A stretch of 13,905 nt of DNA, taken from assembly GCA_913044085.1 (NCBI GenBank), contig CAJWNW010000038.1, positions 1-13,905 on the forward strand, written 5' to 3'. Below are positions 7,415 through 13,905 of this stretch, piece after piece; the stretch's first letter is position 1; each line of letters begins with the position of its first letter. The notes under the pieces are model-generated. The model searched no databases, had not been told where the DNA came from, and was given only the letters and a program-made list of their open reading frames with translations. The DNA comes from an uncultured Flavobacteriaceae bacterium. Lineage in GTDB: Bacteria > Bacteroidota > Bacteroidia > Flavobacteriales > Flavobacteriaceae. Made by a program: the position numbers and the translations under genes.

Positions 7415-7432
7415 GAAATTTACGTAAATTTC
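7415..7432. promoter_or_regulatory. Perfect 18-bp palindrome between divergent folP and DUF1599 genes
   Basis: GAAATTTACGTAAATTTC equals its own reverse complement over all 18 bases. It lies 51 bases upstream of folP and 11 bases upstream of the DUF1599 start. Each half contains TAAATTTC, one base from the -7 consensus TAnnTTTG: 7425-7432 on + and 7422-7415 on -. A TTTG at 7399-7402 lies 22 bases before the + box, which would suit a -33 element. It may be a dimeric regulator's operator, a pair of back-to-back promoter elements, or both. Confidence 0.5.
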
Positions 7433-7442
7433 AATCGAATTT

Positions 7443-7985
7443 ATGCAAAATACCTCAAAACAATACGATGCCGTTGTAAGCCGTTGTAGAGATTTATTTT
7501 TAAAGAAAATGAAAGACTACGGTTGCGCTTGGCGTATTTTAAGGTTGCCCTCTTTGACCGATCAAATTTTTATCAAAGCCCAACGGATTCGCGGCTTGCA
7601 ACAAAATAAAACCCAACGCGTCGATGAGGGGGCTGTGAGTGAATTCATAGGGATTATTAATTACTGCATCATGGCTCTGATACAAATTGAACGCGGAATT
7701 GCAGAACAACCCGATCTCACTAACGAAGAAACTTTATTGGATTACGACACCAAAATTGCCCAGACCAAACAATTGATGCTGGATAAAAATCACGATTACG
7801 GAGAAGCTTGGCGCGATATGCGGGTCAGCTCTTTAACAGACCTTATTTTACAAAAACTGCTGCGTGTCAAACAAATTGAAGACAATTCAGGCCAAACCCT
7901 TGTCAGTGAGGGGATTGATGCCAATTACCAGGACATGATCAATTATGCTGTTTTTGCCATGATTCATTTAAACAATAACGAATGA
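7443..7985 (+). CDS. DUF1599 protein with two tandem copies of the domain
   Basis: Function unknown. The 180 residues consist of two copies of the same roughly 77-residue unit (about 8-83 and 101-178). Shared landmarks are DYGxAWR (25-31 and 118-124), SLTDxI (37-42 and 130-135), a Lys/Arg pair (Lys45/Arg48 and Lys138/Arg141), VxEG and IINY/MINY. About 29 of 77 aligned positions are identical. From memory, this Pfam family was renamed a nucleotide-modification-associated domain because phage relatives sit beside base-modification genes; that gives no proven reaction. The second copy has an acidic Asp164 in YQDMINY where the first has Gly70 (FIGIINY). The gene is first in a seven-gene unit, overlaps the next gene by ATGA, and diverges from folP. 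Confidence 0.88.
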   Translation: MQNTSKQYDAVVSRCRDLFLKKMKDYGCAWRILRLPSLTDQIFIKAQRIRGLQQNKTQRVDEGAVSEFIGIINYCIMALIQIERGIAEQPDLTNEETLLDYDTKIAQTKQLMLDKNHDYGEAWRDMRVSSLTDLILQKLLRVKQIEDNSGQTLVSEGIDANYQDMINYAVFAMIHLNNNE

Positions 7986-9076
7986 AAATTATAACCCCCA
8001 TTGCTCGAATTTTTGTTGGCGTACTCTTTATCATTTCAGGATTTATCAAACTCAATGACCCCATTGGTTTTTCATATAAACTTCAAGAGTATTTTAGTGT
8101 AGAAGTCTTAAACCTTCCATTTTTGGAGCCATACGCTTTGGCACTTTCAATTTTTGTGGTTGTTTTTGAGGTTGTATTGGGCGTTTTTCTTTTGATAGGT
8201 TACCAGCGCAAATTTACCCTTTGGAGTCTGTTGTCCATGATTGTCTTTTTTACCTTTTTAACCTTTTACTCCGCCTATTTTGATAAAGTCAAAGACTGTG
8301 GCTGTTTTGGTGACGCTTTGAAACTAACGCCATGGGAAAGTTTTTCCAAAGATGTGGCATTATTAGGGCTTATTCTTTTGATTTTTAATGGTAAAAATAA
8401 CATTAAACCCATTTTTAAACCTTGGATAACAAATATAATTGCCAGTCTGAGTTTAATTCTCAGTCTCGCTTTTGGATACCATGTCTTGATGCACCTGCCG
8501 ACCATTGATTTTCGCGCTTATAAAATAGGGGACAACCTCATTCAAAACATGAGTATGCCTGAAAACGCGCCCAAAGCAGTCCAGGAATTTAAATGGACTT
8601 TTGAGGTCAATGGTCAAGTACAAGAAGTTGTTACCAACGGTTCCTATCCAAATATTGATGGGACCTATGTTGGTGTTGAAACCAAAATCATTTCTGAAGG
8701 CTATCAGCCTTCTATTTTAGATTTTTCAATTGAAACCGATTCAGAAGATTTGACACAATTCTTTTTAGTCGAACCACGTTTGCTAATGATTGTAGCCTAT
8801 AATTTAGACACTGCTGAGGTAGCGGGCATAAAGAAATTAAAAGCATTTTCAGACGCAGCCTTAGACAAAGGCTATACCGTCATAGGATTGAGTGCTTCAG
8901 GCAAGGAGGTCAAAAAAAGAATTCAATCTGATTACGACTTGAATTTTGAATTTTACTTATGTGATGAAAAAGCTCTAAAGACAGTCGTTCGCGCGAACCC
9001 TGGTGTTTTACAGCTTAACGAGGGCACTGTGGAGCAAAAAGTCCATTGGAATGACATTGAAGATTTAGCATTGTAA
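7982..9076 (+). CDS. DoxX-like membrane protein with C-terminal thioredoxin-like domain (BT_3928-like)
   Basis: This 364-residue protein has a DoxX/MauE-like N-terminal membrane domain with four to five segments (about 5-24, 50-72, 78-98, 124-137 and 147-172). A CxC motif sits at Cys106/Cys108 within DCGCFGDALKLTPW. A soluble region (about 180-364) ends in a thioredoxin-like fold (MIVAYNLDTAEVAGIKKLKAF onward, without an active CxxC). This layout matches the Bacteroidota family I know as BT_3928; its biochemical role is not established. DoxX/MauE relatives are linked to thiol or quinone redox chemistry, so a redox role is an inference from the CxC motif. It overlaps the DUF1599 gene by 4 bases and is followed 2 bases later by a permease gene, so co-transcription is likely. 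Confidence 0.82.
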   Translation: MKIITPIARIFVGVLFIISGFIKLNDPIGFSYKLQEYFSVEVLNLPFLEPYALALSIFVVVFEVVLGVFLLIGYQRKFTLWSLLSMIVFFTFLTFYSAYFDKVKDCGCFGDALKLTPWESFSKDVALLGLILLIFNGKNNIKPIFKPWITNIIASLSLILSLAFGYHVLMHLPTIDFRAYKIGDNLIQNMSMPENAPKAVQEFKWTFEVNGQVQEVVTNGSYPNIDGTYVGVETKIISEGYQPSILDFSIETDSEDLTQFFLVEPRLLMIVAYNLDTAEVAGIKKLKAFSDAALDKGYTVIGLSASGKEVKKRIQSDYDLNFEFYLCDEKALKTVVRANPGVLQLNEGTVEQKVHWNDIEDLAL

Positions 9077-9078
9077 TT

Positions 9079-10155
9079 TTGGGATTTTATCTTTTTAAAA
9101 AAACAGCCAATACACTTCTGACCCTTTTTGGAGTGGTGACCGTTGTTTTTTTTCTTTTCAATGTATTACCAGGTGATCCTGCTCGGATGATGTTGGGTCA
9201 AAATGAAGATCAAGACCAATTGGCCATCGTTCAAAAAAAATATGGGTTTGATCAACCACTTTTAACTCAATACGGATACTATTTAAACGACCTTTCTCCA
9301 CTGTCTTTTCACTGGCACAGTCCAAATCATTACACTAGCTTACAATCTGGTAATTATACGTTCAGGCATTTGATAAAATTACACAGTGGAAGTTGGGTTG
9401 TCAAATATCCATTTTTGCGCCGTTCCTTTACAAAACAAGGAAAAAAAGTCACTCAAATTCTAAAAGAAACGCTTCCAAACACCTTTATTTTGGCCGCGGC
9501 TTCTATTAGTATAGCCCTTGTGCTAGGGCTTTTCTTAGGTCTTGTGTCGGCACTTTATAAAGACCAATGGCAAGATCGAAGCATCTTGGTCATTAGCACG
9601 CTTGGCATGAGTCTACCTTCTTTTTTTACGGCCATTATTGCCGCTTGGATTTTTGGATTTGTTTGGCATGAATACACAGGCCTTGAAATGACTGGAAGTT
9701 TGTATGAACTGGATGATTTTGGAGAAGCCAATCGCTTACAACTAAAAAACTTAATATTGCCTGCTTTGGTTTTGGGAATTCGACCTTTAGCAGTCGTGTC
9801 TCAACTGATGCGAAATTCTTTGTTGGAAGTTTACAACCAAGAATATATTAAAACCGCAAAAGCCAAAGGACTTTGTCCAAGAAAAGTGCTGTTTAAGCAT
9901 GCGTTTAAAAATGCCCTGAGCCCTGTGGTTACCGCCATTTCAGGCTGGTTTGCATCTATGTTGGCAGGCGCTGTTTTTGTGGAGTATGTTTTTGGATGGA
10001 ACGGCTTGGGAAAAGAAATTGTAAATGCCTTAAATTCCTTAGATTTACCCGTCATAATGGGGGCTGTTTTAATTATTGCCACTATCTTTGTAATTCTAAA
10101 TATTTTTGTTGACTTGGTGTACGCATACTTAAACCCAAAAATAAAATTCAATTGA
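9079..10155 (+). CDS. ABC transporter permease, DppB/OppB type, without partner genes
   Basis: Inner-membrane permease of the peptide/nickel ABC importer class. The 358-residue product begins with a membrane segment and FNVLPGDPARMMLGQ, the hallmark of DppB proteins. It has about six membrane segments and the EAA-type coupling loop EYIKTAKAKGL...LFKHAFKNALSPVVT (about 255-286), which would contact an ATPase. The extracytoplasmic region after the first helix (about 60-130) looks longer than usual and contains Arg/Lys-rich sequence near LRRSFTKQGKK. The start is TTG at 9079, just after the previous stop; the next in-frame ATG falls after the first helix and GDP motif (codons 37-38). No DppC, ATPase or binding-protein gene lies nearby, so partners must be encoded elsewhere or the protein does something else. 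Confidence 0.88.
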   Translation: MGFYLFKKTANTLLTLFGVVTVVFFLFNVLPGDPARMMLGQNEDQDQLAIVQKKYGFDQPLLTQYGYYLNDLSPLSFHWHSPNHYTSLQSGNYTFRHLIKLHSGSWVVKYPFLRRSFTKQGKKVTQILKETLPNTFILAAASISIALVLGLFLGLVSALYKDQWQDRSILVISTLGMSLPSFFTAIIAAWIFGFVWHEYTGLEMTGSLYELDDFGEANRLQLKNLILPALVLGIRPLAVVSQLMRNSLLEVYNQEYIKTAKAKGLCPRKVLFKHAFKNALSPVVTAISGWFASMLAGAVFVEYVFGWNGLGKEIVNALNSLDLPVIMGAVLIIATIFVILNIFVDLVYAYLNPKIKFN

Positions 10156-10156
10156 T

Positions 10157-10645
10157 ATGAAAAAAGCCGTTTTACTTTTCCTTTGTATAAATACCTTTTT
10201 AAATTGTCAATCGGGTCCTAAAACAACTTTCTCAGAGGCCGCCCTAGCGGACACCTTTGAAGCATTAGATGGTAACTCCGTTTCCTTTGAAACCATTTTG
10301 GATCAAAATGTTGGAAAAACGATTTTTATTGATGTGTGGGCCTCTTGGTGTAAAGATTGTATAGAGAGTCTTCCACAAATAAAAGCACTTCAAGCCGCAC
10401 ACCCAGAGCTAGTTTATATTTTTCTGTCTTTAGATAAATCCATAAAAGCTTGGAAAAAAGGAATTGGCCGTTATGCGCTTGAAGGCGATCATTATTTTAT
10501 GTCATCAGGTTGGAAAGGTCCTATGGGTACATTTTTAGACTTGGATTGGATTCCACGTTTTGTAATTGTGAATTCGGAAGGCGACATAGTCGTATACAGA
10601 GCAATTAAAACATCCGATAAAAACTTAACAAAATATTTAAAATGA
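10157..10645 (+). CDS. TlpA-like thioredoxin-fold protein, probable lipoprotein
   Basis: Probable extracytoplasmic thiol-disulfide oxidoreductase. The 162-residue product starts with a short signal MKKAVLLFLCINTFLNC, with a likely lipobox cysteine at 17 (FLNC, a relaxed form with Asn before Cys). The mature domain has the redox motif WASWCKDCIESLP (Cys65, Cys68), then the strand ELVYIFLSLD, a Trp/Gly-rich segment, and the cis-proline motif WIPRFVIV (Pro133). This order is that of TlpA/ResA-type reductases. The gene starts 1 base after the permease stop and overlaps tpiA by 4 bases (ATGA). Together with the upstream DoxX-like protein it suggests an envelope redox function for the front of this operon. 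Lipidation is less certain than the fold. Confidence 0.87.
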   Translation: MKKAVLLFLCINTFLNCQSGPKTTFSEAALADTFEALDGNSVSFETILDQNVGKTIFIDVWASWCKDCIESLPQIKALQAAHPELVYIFLSLDKSIKAWKKGIGRYALEGDHYFMSSGWKGPMGTFLDLDWIPRFVIVNSEGDIVVYRAIKTSDKNLTKYLK

Positions 10646-11391
10646 GAAAACAAATTGTTGCTGGAAACTGGAAAATGAATAATGACTATGTAGACTCAGA
10701 AATATTGGTTTCAAAACTTCTTGGTCAACACAAACATTCTAATACTGAGGTCATTATAGCCCCGCCGTTCACCAATCTTTTGGCGTCTATTAACGCACTC
10801 AAAGGAAGTTCTATTAAAGTGGCAGCTCAAAATATGCACTTTGCGGAAAGCGGTGCCTATACTGGTGAGGTCAGTGCCGCTATGTTGAAAAGTATAGGCG
10901 TAGAAACAGTTATTTTAGGTCACAGCGAACGCCGCGCCTATTTTAACGAATCGGATGATTTACTGGCCAAAAAAGTGAATACCGCTTTGGCGCATGAGAT
11001 GCGCGTCATTTTTTGTTTTGGAGAAGAATTAAAAGACCGCAAGTCAGGAAATGAAAATTCTGTGGTAGAAAGTCAAATTAAAAGAGCACTTTTTCATTTG
11101 CCTGAAGCTGCTTGGAGTCAAATTGTTTTGGCCTATGAGCCTGTTTGGGCCATCGGTACAGGTGAAACTGCTACGCCAGACCAAGCACAAGATATGCATG
11201 CTTTTATAAGAAAAACATTGGCCAATGCCTATGCGCAAAGTCTCGCAGATTCTGTTTCTATTCTTTATGGCGGAAGTGTTAAATCTTCCAATGCAGAAGA
11301 GATTTTTTCAAAAACAGATGTGGATGGAGGCTTGATTGGAGGTGCTGCCCTTGACGCAGAACACTTTACTTCCATTGTCAATGCGTTTTAA
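10642..11391 (+). CDS. tpiA: Triosephosphate isomerase
   Basis: Interconverts dihydroxyacetone phosphate and glyceraldehyde 3-phosphate in glycolysis and gluconeogenesis. The 249-residue TIM barrel matches the family length. Catalytic residues are all present: Asn9 and Lys11 in AGNWKMN, His94 in ILGHSERR, Glu166 in AYEPVWAIGTG, and the phosphate-binding YGGSVKSSNA near the C-terminus (LIGGAALD). The start ATG overlaps the TGA of the TlpA-like gene (ATGA). prmA follows after a 3-base gap. It is a housekeeping enzyme embedded in a mixed operon, so its expression may be tied to that of the membrane proteins upstream. Confidence 0.98.
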   Translation: MRKQIVAGNWKMNNDYVDSEILVSKLLGQHKHSNTEVIIAPPFTNLLASINALKGSSIKVAAQNMHFAESGAYTGEVSAAMLKSIGVETVILGHSERRAYFNESDDLLAKKVNTALAHEMRVIFCFGEELKDRKSGNENSVVESQIKRALFHLPEAAWSQIVLAYEPVWAIGTGETATPDQAQDMHAFIRKTLANAYAQSLADSVSILYGGSVKSSNAEEIFSKTDVDGGLIGGAALDAEHFTSIVNAF

Positions 11392-11394
11392 CAC

Positions 11395-12234
11395 ATGACC
11401 ACCCCGCTTTATATTGCTTATCATTTTGACGTTTCACCCCCAGTTCCTGGTAATGAAATTCTCGTGGCTGAGCTTGGTGTTGTGGGTTTTGAAAGTTTTG
11501 TTGAAACTTCCGAGGGGCTTTCAGCATACATTCAAAAAAAAGACCATTACAGCAGCATTTTAGAAAACTTACAAATTTTAGAAAACGACGAATTCTTTAT
11601 CAGCTATCGTATTGAAGAAATCGAACAAGTCAATTGGAATGCCCAGTGGGAAGCCAACTTTAAACCCATTACAGTGGATGTGCGTTGTTGCATCAGAGCC
11701 CCTTTTCATGATTCAGCGGGTCACGAATTTGACATTGTCATTGAACCTAAAATGAGTTTTGGAACCGGACATCACGAAACCACCCATATGATGATTCAGT
11801 TTATGTTGGATACAGATTTAAAAAATAAATCTGTTTTGGATATGGGATGTGGTACGGCTGTCTTGGCCATTTTAGCAGAAAAGAAAGGGAGCAGTTCAGT
11901 AGAGGCTATTGACATTGATGAATGGTGTTATCAAAACAGTCTCGAAAACATTCGCCGCAATTCATGTCAAAACATCCGTGTTTTTAAGGGAGACGCAAGC
12001 TTGTTAAAAACCCAAGCATTTGATGTCATCATTGCCAATATCAACCGCAATATTCTTCTCAATGATATTCCTGTTTATGCCACTTGTTTAAATGCAAATG
12101 GTTTTTTATTTTTGAGTGGGTTTTACAAAGAAGACATCCCAAAAATCCAAGAGGTTTGCAAGCATTGTAATTTAAGTTTTGAAGCGCAAATTTTTAGGAA
12201 CGACTGGGTGGCACTAAAATTTAAAAAACAATAA
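11395..12234 (+). CDS. prmA: Ribosomal protein L11 methyltransferase
   Basis: PrmA methylates amino groups of ribosomal protein L11 using S-adenosylmethionine. The 279-residue product has the N-terminal substrate-recognition region (about 1-95), the linker and MSFGTGHHETT motif (120-130), and a class I methyltransferase core with motif I VLDMGCGTAVLAI (147-159), the acidic AIDIDEW end of strand 2 (171-177), and IANINRNIL (213-221), the PrmA version of the catalytic-loop motif. Length and motif order fit the family. The gene is packed between tpiA (3-base gap) and clpS (1-base overlap, TAATG), so it is translated from the same message. Confidence 0.96.
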   Translation: MTTPLYIAYHFDVSPPVPGNEILVAELGVVGFESFVETSEGLSAYIQKKDHYSSILENLQILENDEFFISYRIEEIEQVNWNAQWEANFKPITVDVRCCIRAPFHDSAGHEFDIVIEPKMSFGTGHHETTHMMIQFMLDTDLKNKSVLDMGCGTAVLAILAEKKGSSSVEAIDIDEWCYQNSLENIRRNSCQNIRVFKGDASLLKTQAFDVIIANINRNILLNDIPVYATCLNANGFLFLSGFYKEDIPKIQEVCKHCNLSFEAQIFRNDWVALKFKKQ

Positions 12235-12509
12235 TGGCTGCAAAAGAAGAAGTTAATGAAGCAATTGATGTTTCAAATTTAAATGATAATTTCAATGAGA
12301 TTGTATTGTTTAATGATGATGTAAATACTTTTGACCACGTCATTGAAACCTTGGTAGCCACTTGTGACCACAGTTATGAACAAGCCGAGCAATGCTCAAT
12401 TCTTGTCCATTACAAAGGGAAATGCACAGTCAAAACAGGTCCCTACACTGATCTAAGGCCTCGCTGTTCTAAATTGTTGGAAGCAGGGCTGAGTGCCGAA
12501 ATTATATAG
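12234..12509 (+). CDS. clpS: ATP-dependent Clp protease adaptor ClpS
   Basis: ClpS delivers N-degron substrates to the ClpAP-type protease. The 91-residue product has a short variable N-terminal tail (about 1-20, expected to be flexible) followed by the conserved core: FNDDVNTFDHVIETL with Asn27-Asp28-Asp29 at the start of the degron-binding region, and VHYKGK with His59, matching the pocket-lining His of E. coli ClpS. Start and upstream stop share one base (TAATG) with prmA. It is the last gene of the seven-gene unit; the convergent rhodanese gene ends 19 bases downstream. No clear terminator hairpin is visible in that gap. Confidence 0.95.
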   Translation: MAAKEEVNEAIDVSNLNDNFNEIVLFNDDVNTFDHVIETLVATCDHSYEQAEQCSILVHYKGKCTVKTGPYTDLRPRCSKLLEAGLSAEII

Positions 12510-12528
12510 CAAACTTTTAAAGATTCCT

Positions 12529-13905
12529 CTAGGCGTTGCAAACCCCATTAACCATTGGTAGCTGTGTTTTCTTAAGGGCTGCAAAACCGCCCGCAATATC
12601 TATAACATTCGAAAATCCATTGGCTTTTAAAATAGAAGCTGCAATGACCGAACGGTACCCTCCACCACAATAAATATGGTAAGTTTTTTGGCTCTCAATT
12701 CCCTTTATTTTTTGGTGAATGCTATCCAACGAAAGGTGTTGTATATGAGCCCCTTCTAAATGTACGCTGTTGTATTCTCTATCTTTTCGCACATCTAAAA
12801 CGGCGATGGGCTTGGTGTTGAATCGCTTTTCAAATTCTTTGACTGTTATAGATGTGATTTGCTCCGTTGTTTTCCCAGCCTGAACCCAAGCTGACATTCC
12901 ACCTTCAAGATAGCCGAGGCTATTGTCATAACCAACTCGGGCCAGTCTTGTGATGGCTTCTTCGGAACACCCTTCTGGAACCACCAACAAAATAGGCTGA
13001 TTGACGTCTGAAATGAGCGCTCCCACCCAAGGAGCAAAACCACCATTAAGACCAATAAAAAGCGCCCCAGGAATGTGGCTTTTCACAAATTCTTGTTGGG
13101 TTCTTACGTCTAAAACTAAGGTTTCTTTTTTTTGTGCTAATTCCTCAAACAATTGAACGGAAAGAGGAGTATTGCTCTTTGATAAAATTACATCAAGGTC
13201 CGTATACCCTGTTTTATTTAGTAAAATGTTTTCTATAAAATAGGGGGGTGGTGAACCAATACCCTTTAGAACTTCACTGACAAATTCTTCTTTAGTCATA
13301 TTGGCGCGTAGCGCATAATTAGAGCTCTTTTGATCTCCAAGTGTTCCAATGGTTTCTTTACTCATATTTTTGCCACAGGCAGAACCAGCACCATGTGCAG
13401 GGTATAAAATAATATTGTCTTCTAAAGGCATAATTTTAGAACGTAAGGACTCAAATAGCATTTCTGCTAACTTTTCTTTACTAAGGTCCTTGTATTGTTG
13501 GGCTACATCGGGAATTCCAACATCCCCAAGGAAAAGCGTATCCCCAGAGAAAAGTGCATGATTTTTTCCGTTGGCATCTATCAATAAATAGCTGACGGAT
13601 TCGAGCGTATGACCTGGGGTGTGGATCACTTTTAGGGTCAAGCTTCCAATTTTAAAGGTCTCTCCATCTGCCGCATTGTAGCAATCGTAATGGGTGTTTG
13701 CGTTGGGGCCAAAAACAATGGTCGCCGCTGTTTTTTTTGCCAAATCTAAGTGGCCAGAAACAAAATCGGCGTGGATGTGAGTTTCAAAAATATATTTGAT
13801 TTTCACCTTGTTTTTTTTGGCACGTTCAATGTAGGGGGTAGGCTCTCTCAAAGGATCTATCACCGCTGCATCTCCATCAGATTCGATGTAGTAAGCTCCT
13901 TGTGC
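12529..13905 (-). CDS. Metallo-beta-lactamase protein with two rhodanese domains (N-terminus cut off)
   Basis: Partial gene: the reading frame stays open to the right edge (first visible residues AQGAYYIESDG), and probably about a dozen residues are missing. No start codon is called. The visible 458 residues contain a metallo-beta-lactamase domain with THIHADFVSGH (His43, His45, Asp47 and His52 of the fragment), HTPGHT, SGDTLFLGD and YPAHG, resembling persulfide dioxygenase/glyoxalase II enzymes. Two rhodanese domains follow. Rhodanese 1 (about 255-345) lacks Cys at the canonical active-site position (VVPEGCSEE). Rhodanese 2 (about 355-450) has the canonical loop CGGGYR (Cys413). The likely role is handling persulfide or other reactive sulfur in the cytosol, inferred from the family. 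The gene is convergent with clpS. Confidence 0.93.
   Translation of the reverse strand, partial: AQGAYYIESDGDAAVIDPLREPTPYIERAKKNKVKIKYIFETHIHADFVSGHLDLAKKTAATIVFGPNANTHYDCYNAADGETFKIGSLTLKVIHTPGHTLESVSYLLIDANGKNHALFSGDTLFLGDVGIPDVAQQYKDLSKEKLAEMLFESLRSKIMPLEDNIILYPAHGAGSACGKNMSKETIGTLGDQKSSNYALRANMTKEEFVSEVLKGIGSPPPYFIENILLNKTGYTDLDVILSKSNTPLSVQLFEELAQKKETLVLDVRTQQEFVKSHIPGALFIGLNGGFAPWVGALISDVNQPILLVVPEGCSEEAITRLARVGYDNSLGYLEGGMSAWVQAGKTTEQITSITVKEFEKRFNTKPIAVLDVRKDREYNSVHLEGAHIQHLSLDSIHQKIKGIESQKTYHIYCGGGYRSVIAASILKANGFSNVIDIAGGFAALKKTQLPMVNGVCNA

Noticed and set aside
13863..13863. Start codon for the MBL-rhodanese protein at MIDPLRE
   Set aside because: The codon is GTG inside a frame that continues upstream to the window edge with family-typical sequence (AQGAYYIES), so the gene is cut by the window rather than starting there.

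Overview
The window looks like an ordinary core-chromosome segment from a bacterium of the phylum Bacteroidota, most likely family Flavobacteriaceae. The reasons are low GC content, Bacteroidota-type -7 boxes (TAnnTTTG), little Shine-Dalgarno signal, a Rho factor with a long Asn/Lys/His-rich insert, and several lineage-typical families (DUF4293, DUF1599, a DoxX/BT_3928-like protein, folP next to cdaA). I see no insertion sequence, phage gene, CRISPR array or other sign of recent transfer. Coding density is high. The longest gene-free stretch is about 230 bases (1936-2163), so no gap over 300 bases needs a separate entry.

Layout. Positions 1-374 (+): the 3' part of tRNA-Glu(UUC), rpsT, and a strong terminator that can act in both directions. 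391-1935 (-): rho, convergent with rpsT. 2164-2571 (+): a small DUF4293 membrane protein. 2598-3089 (-): a YfcE-like phosphoesterase. 3169-5674 (+): truA (TTG start) overlapping an MsbA-type ABC exporter. 5671-7364 (-): folP then cdaA, linking folate synthesis to c-di-AMP synthesis. 7443-12509 (+): seven tightly packed genes, namely duplicated DUF1599 protein, DoxX/thioredoxin-fold membrane protein, lone DppB-type permease (TTG start), TlpA-like lipoprotein, tpiA, prmA and clpS. Overlaps (ATGA, TAATG) or gaps of 1-3 bases suggest one operon. 12529-13905 (-): a metallo-beta-lactamase/double rhodanese protein whose N-terminus runs off the right edge.

Most genes are housekeeping: translation (S20, tRNA-Glu, TruA, PrmA), transcription termination (Rho), proteolysis (ClpS), glycolysis (TpiA), folate (FolP), second messenger (CdaA) and sulfur handling (the MBL-rhodanese protein). 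The least understood part is the front of the seven-gene operon, where a duplicated nucleotide-modification-associated domain, a CxC-bearing DoxX protein, an orphan peptide-type permease and a thiol-disulfide lipoprotein are co-transcribed. That operon diverges from folP-cdaA across an intergenic region holding a perfect 18-bp palindrome. I found no clear new defence or mobile system. The points most worth a second look are the Rho disordered insert, the asymmetric DUF1599 duplication, the 18-bp palindrome and the membrane redox/permease cluster.
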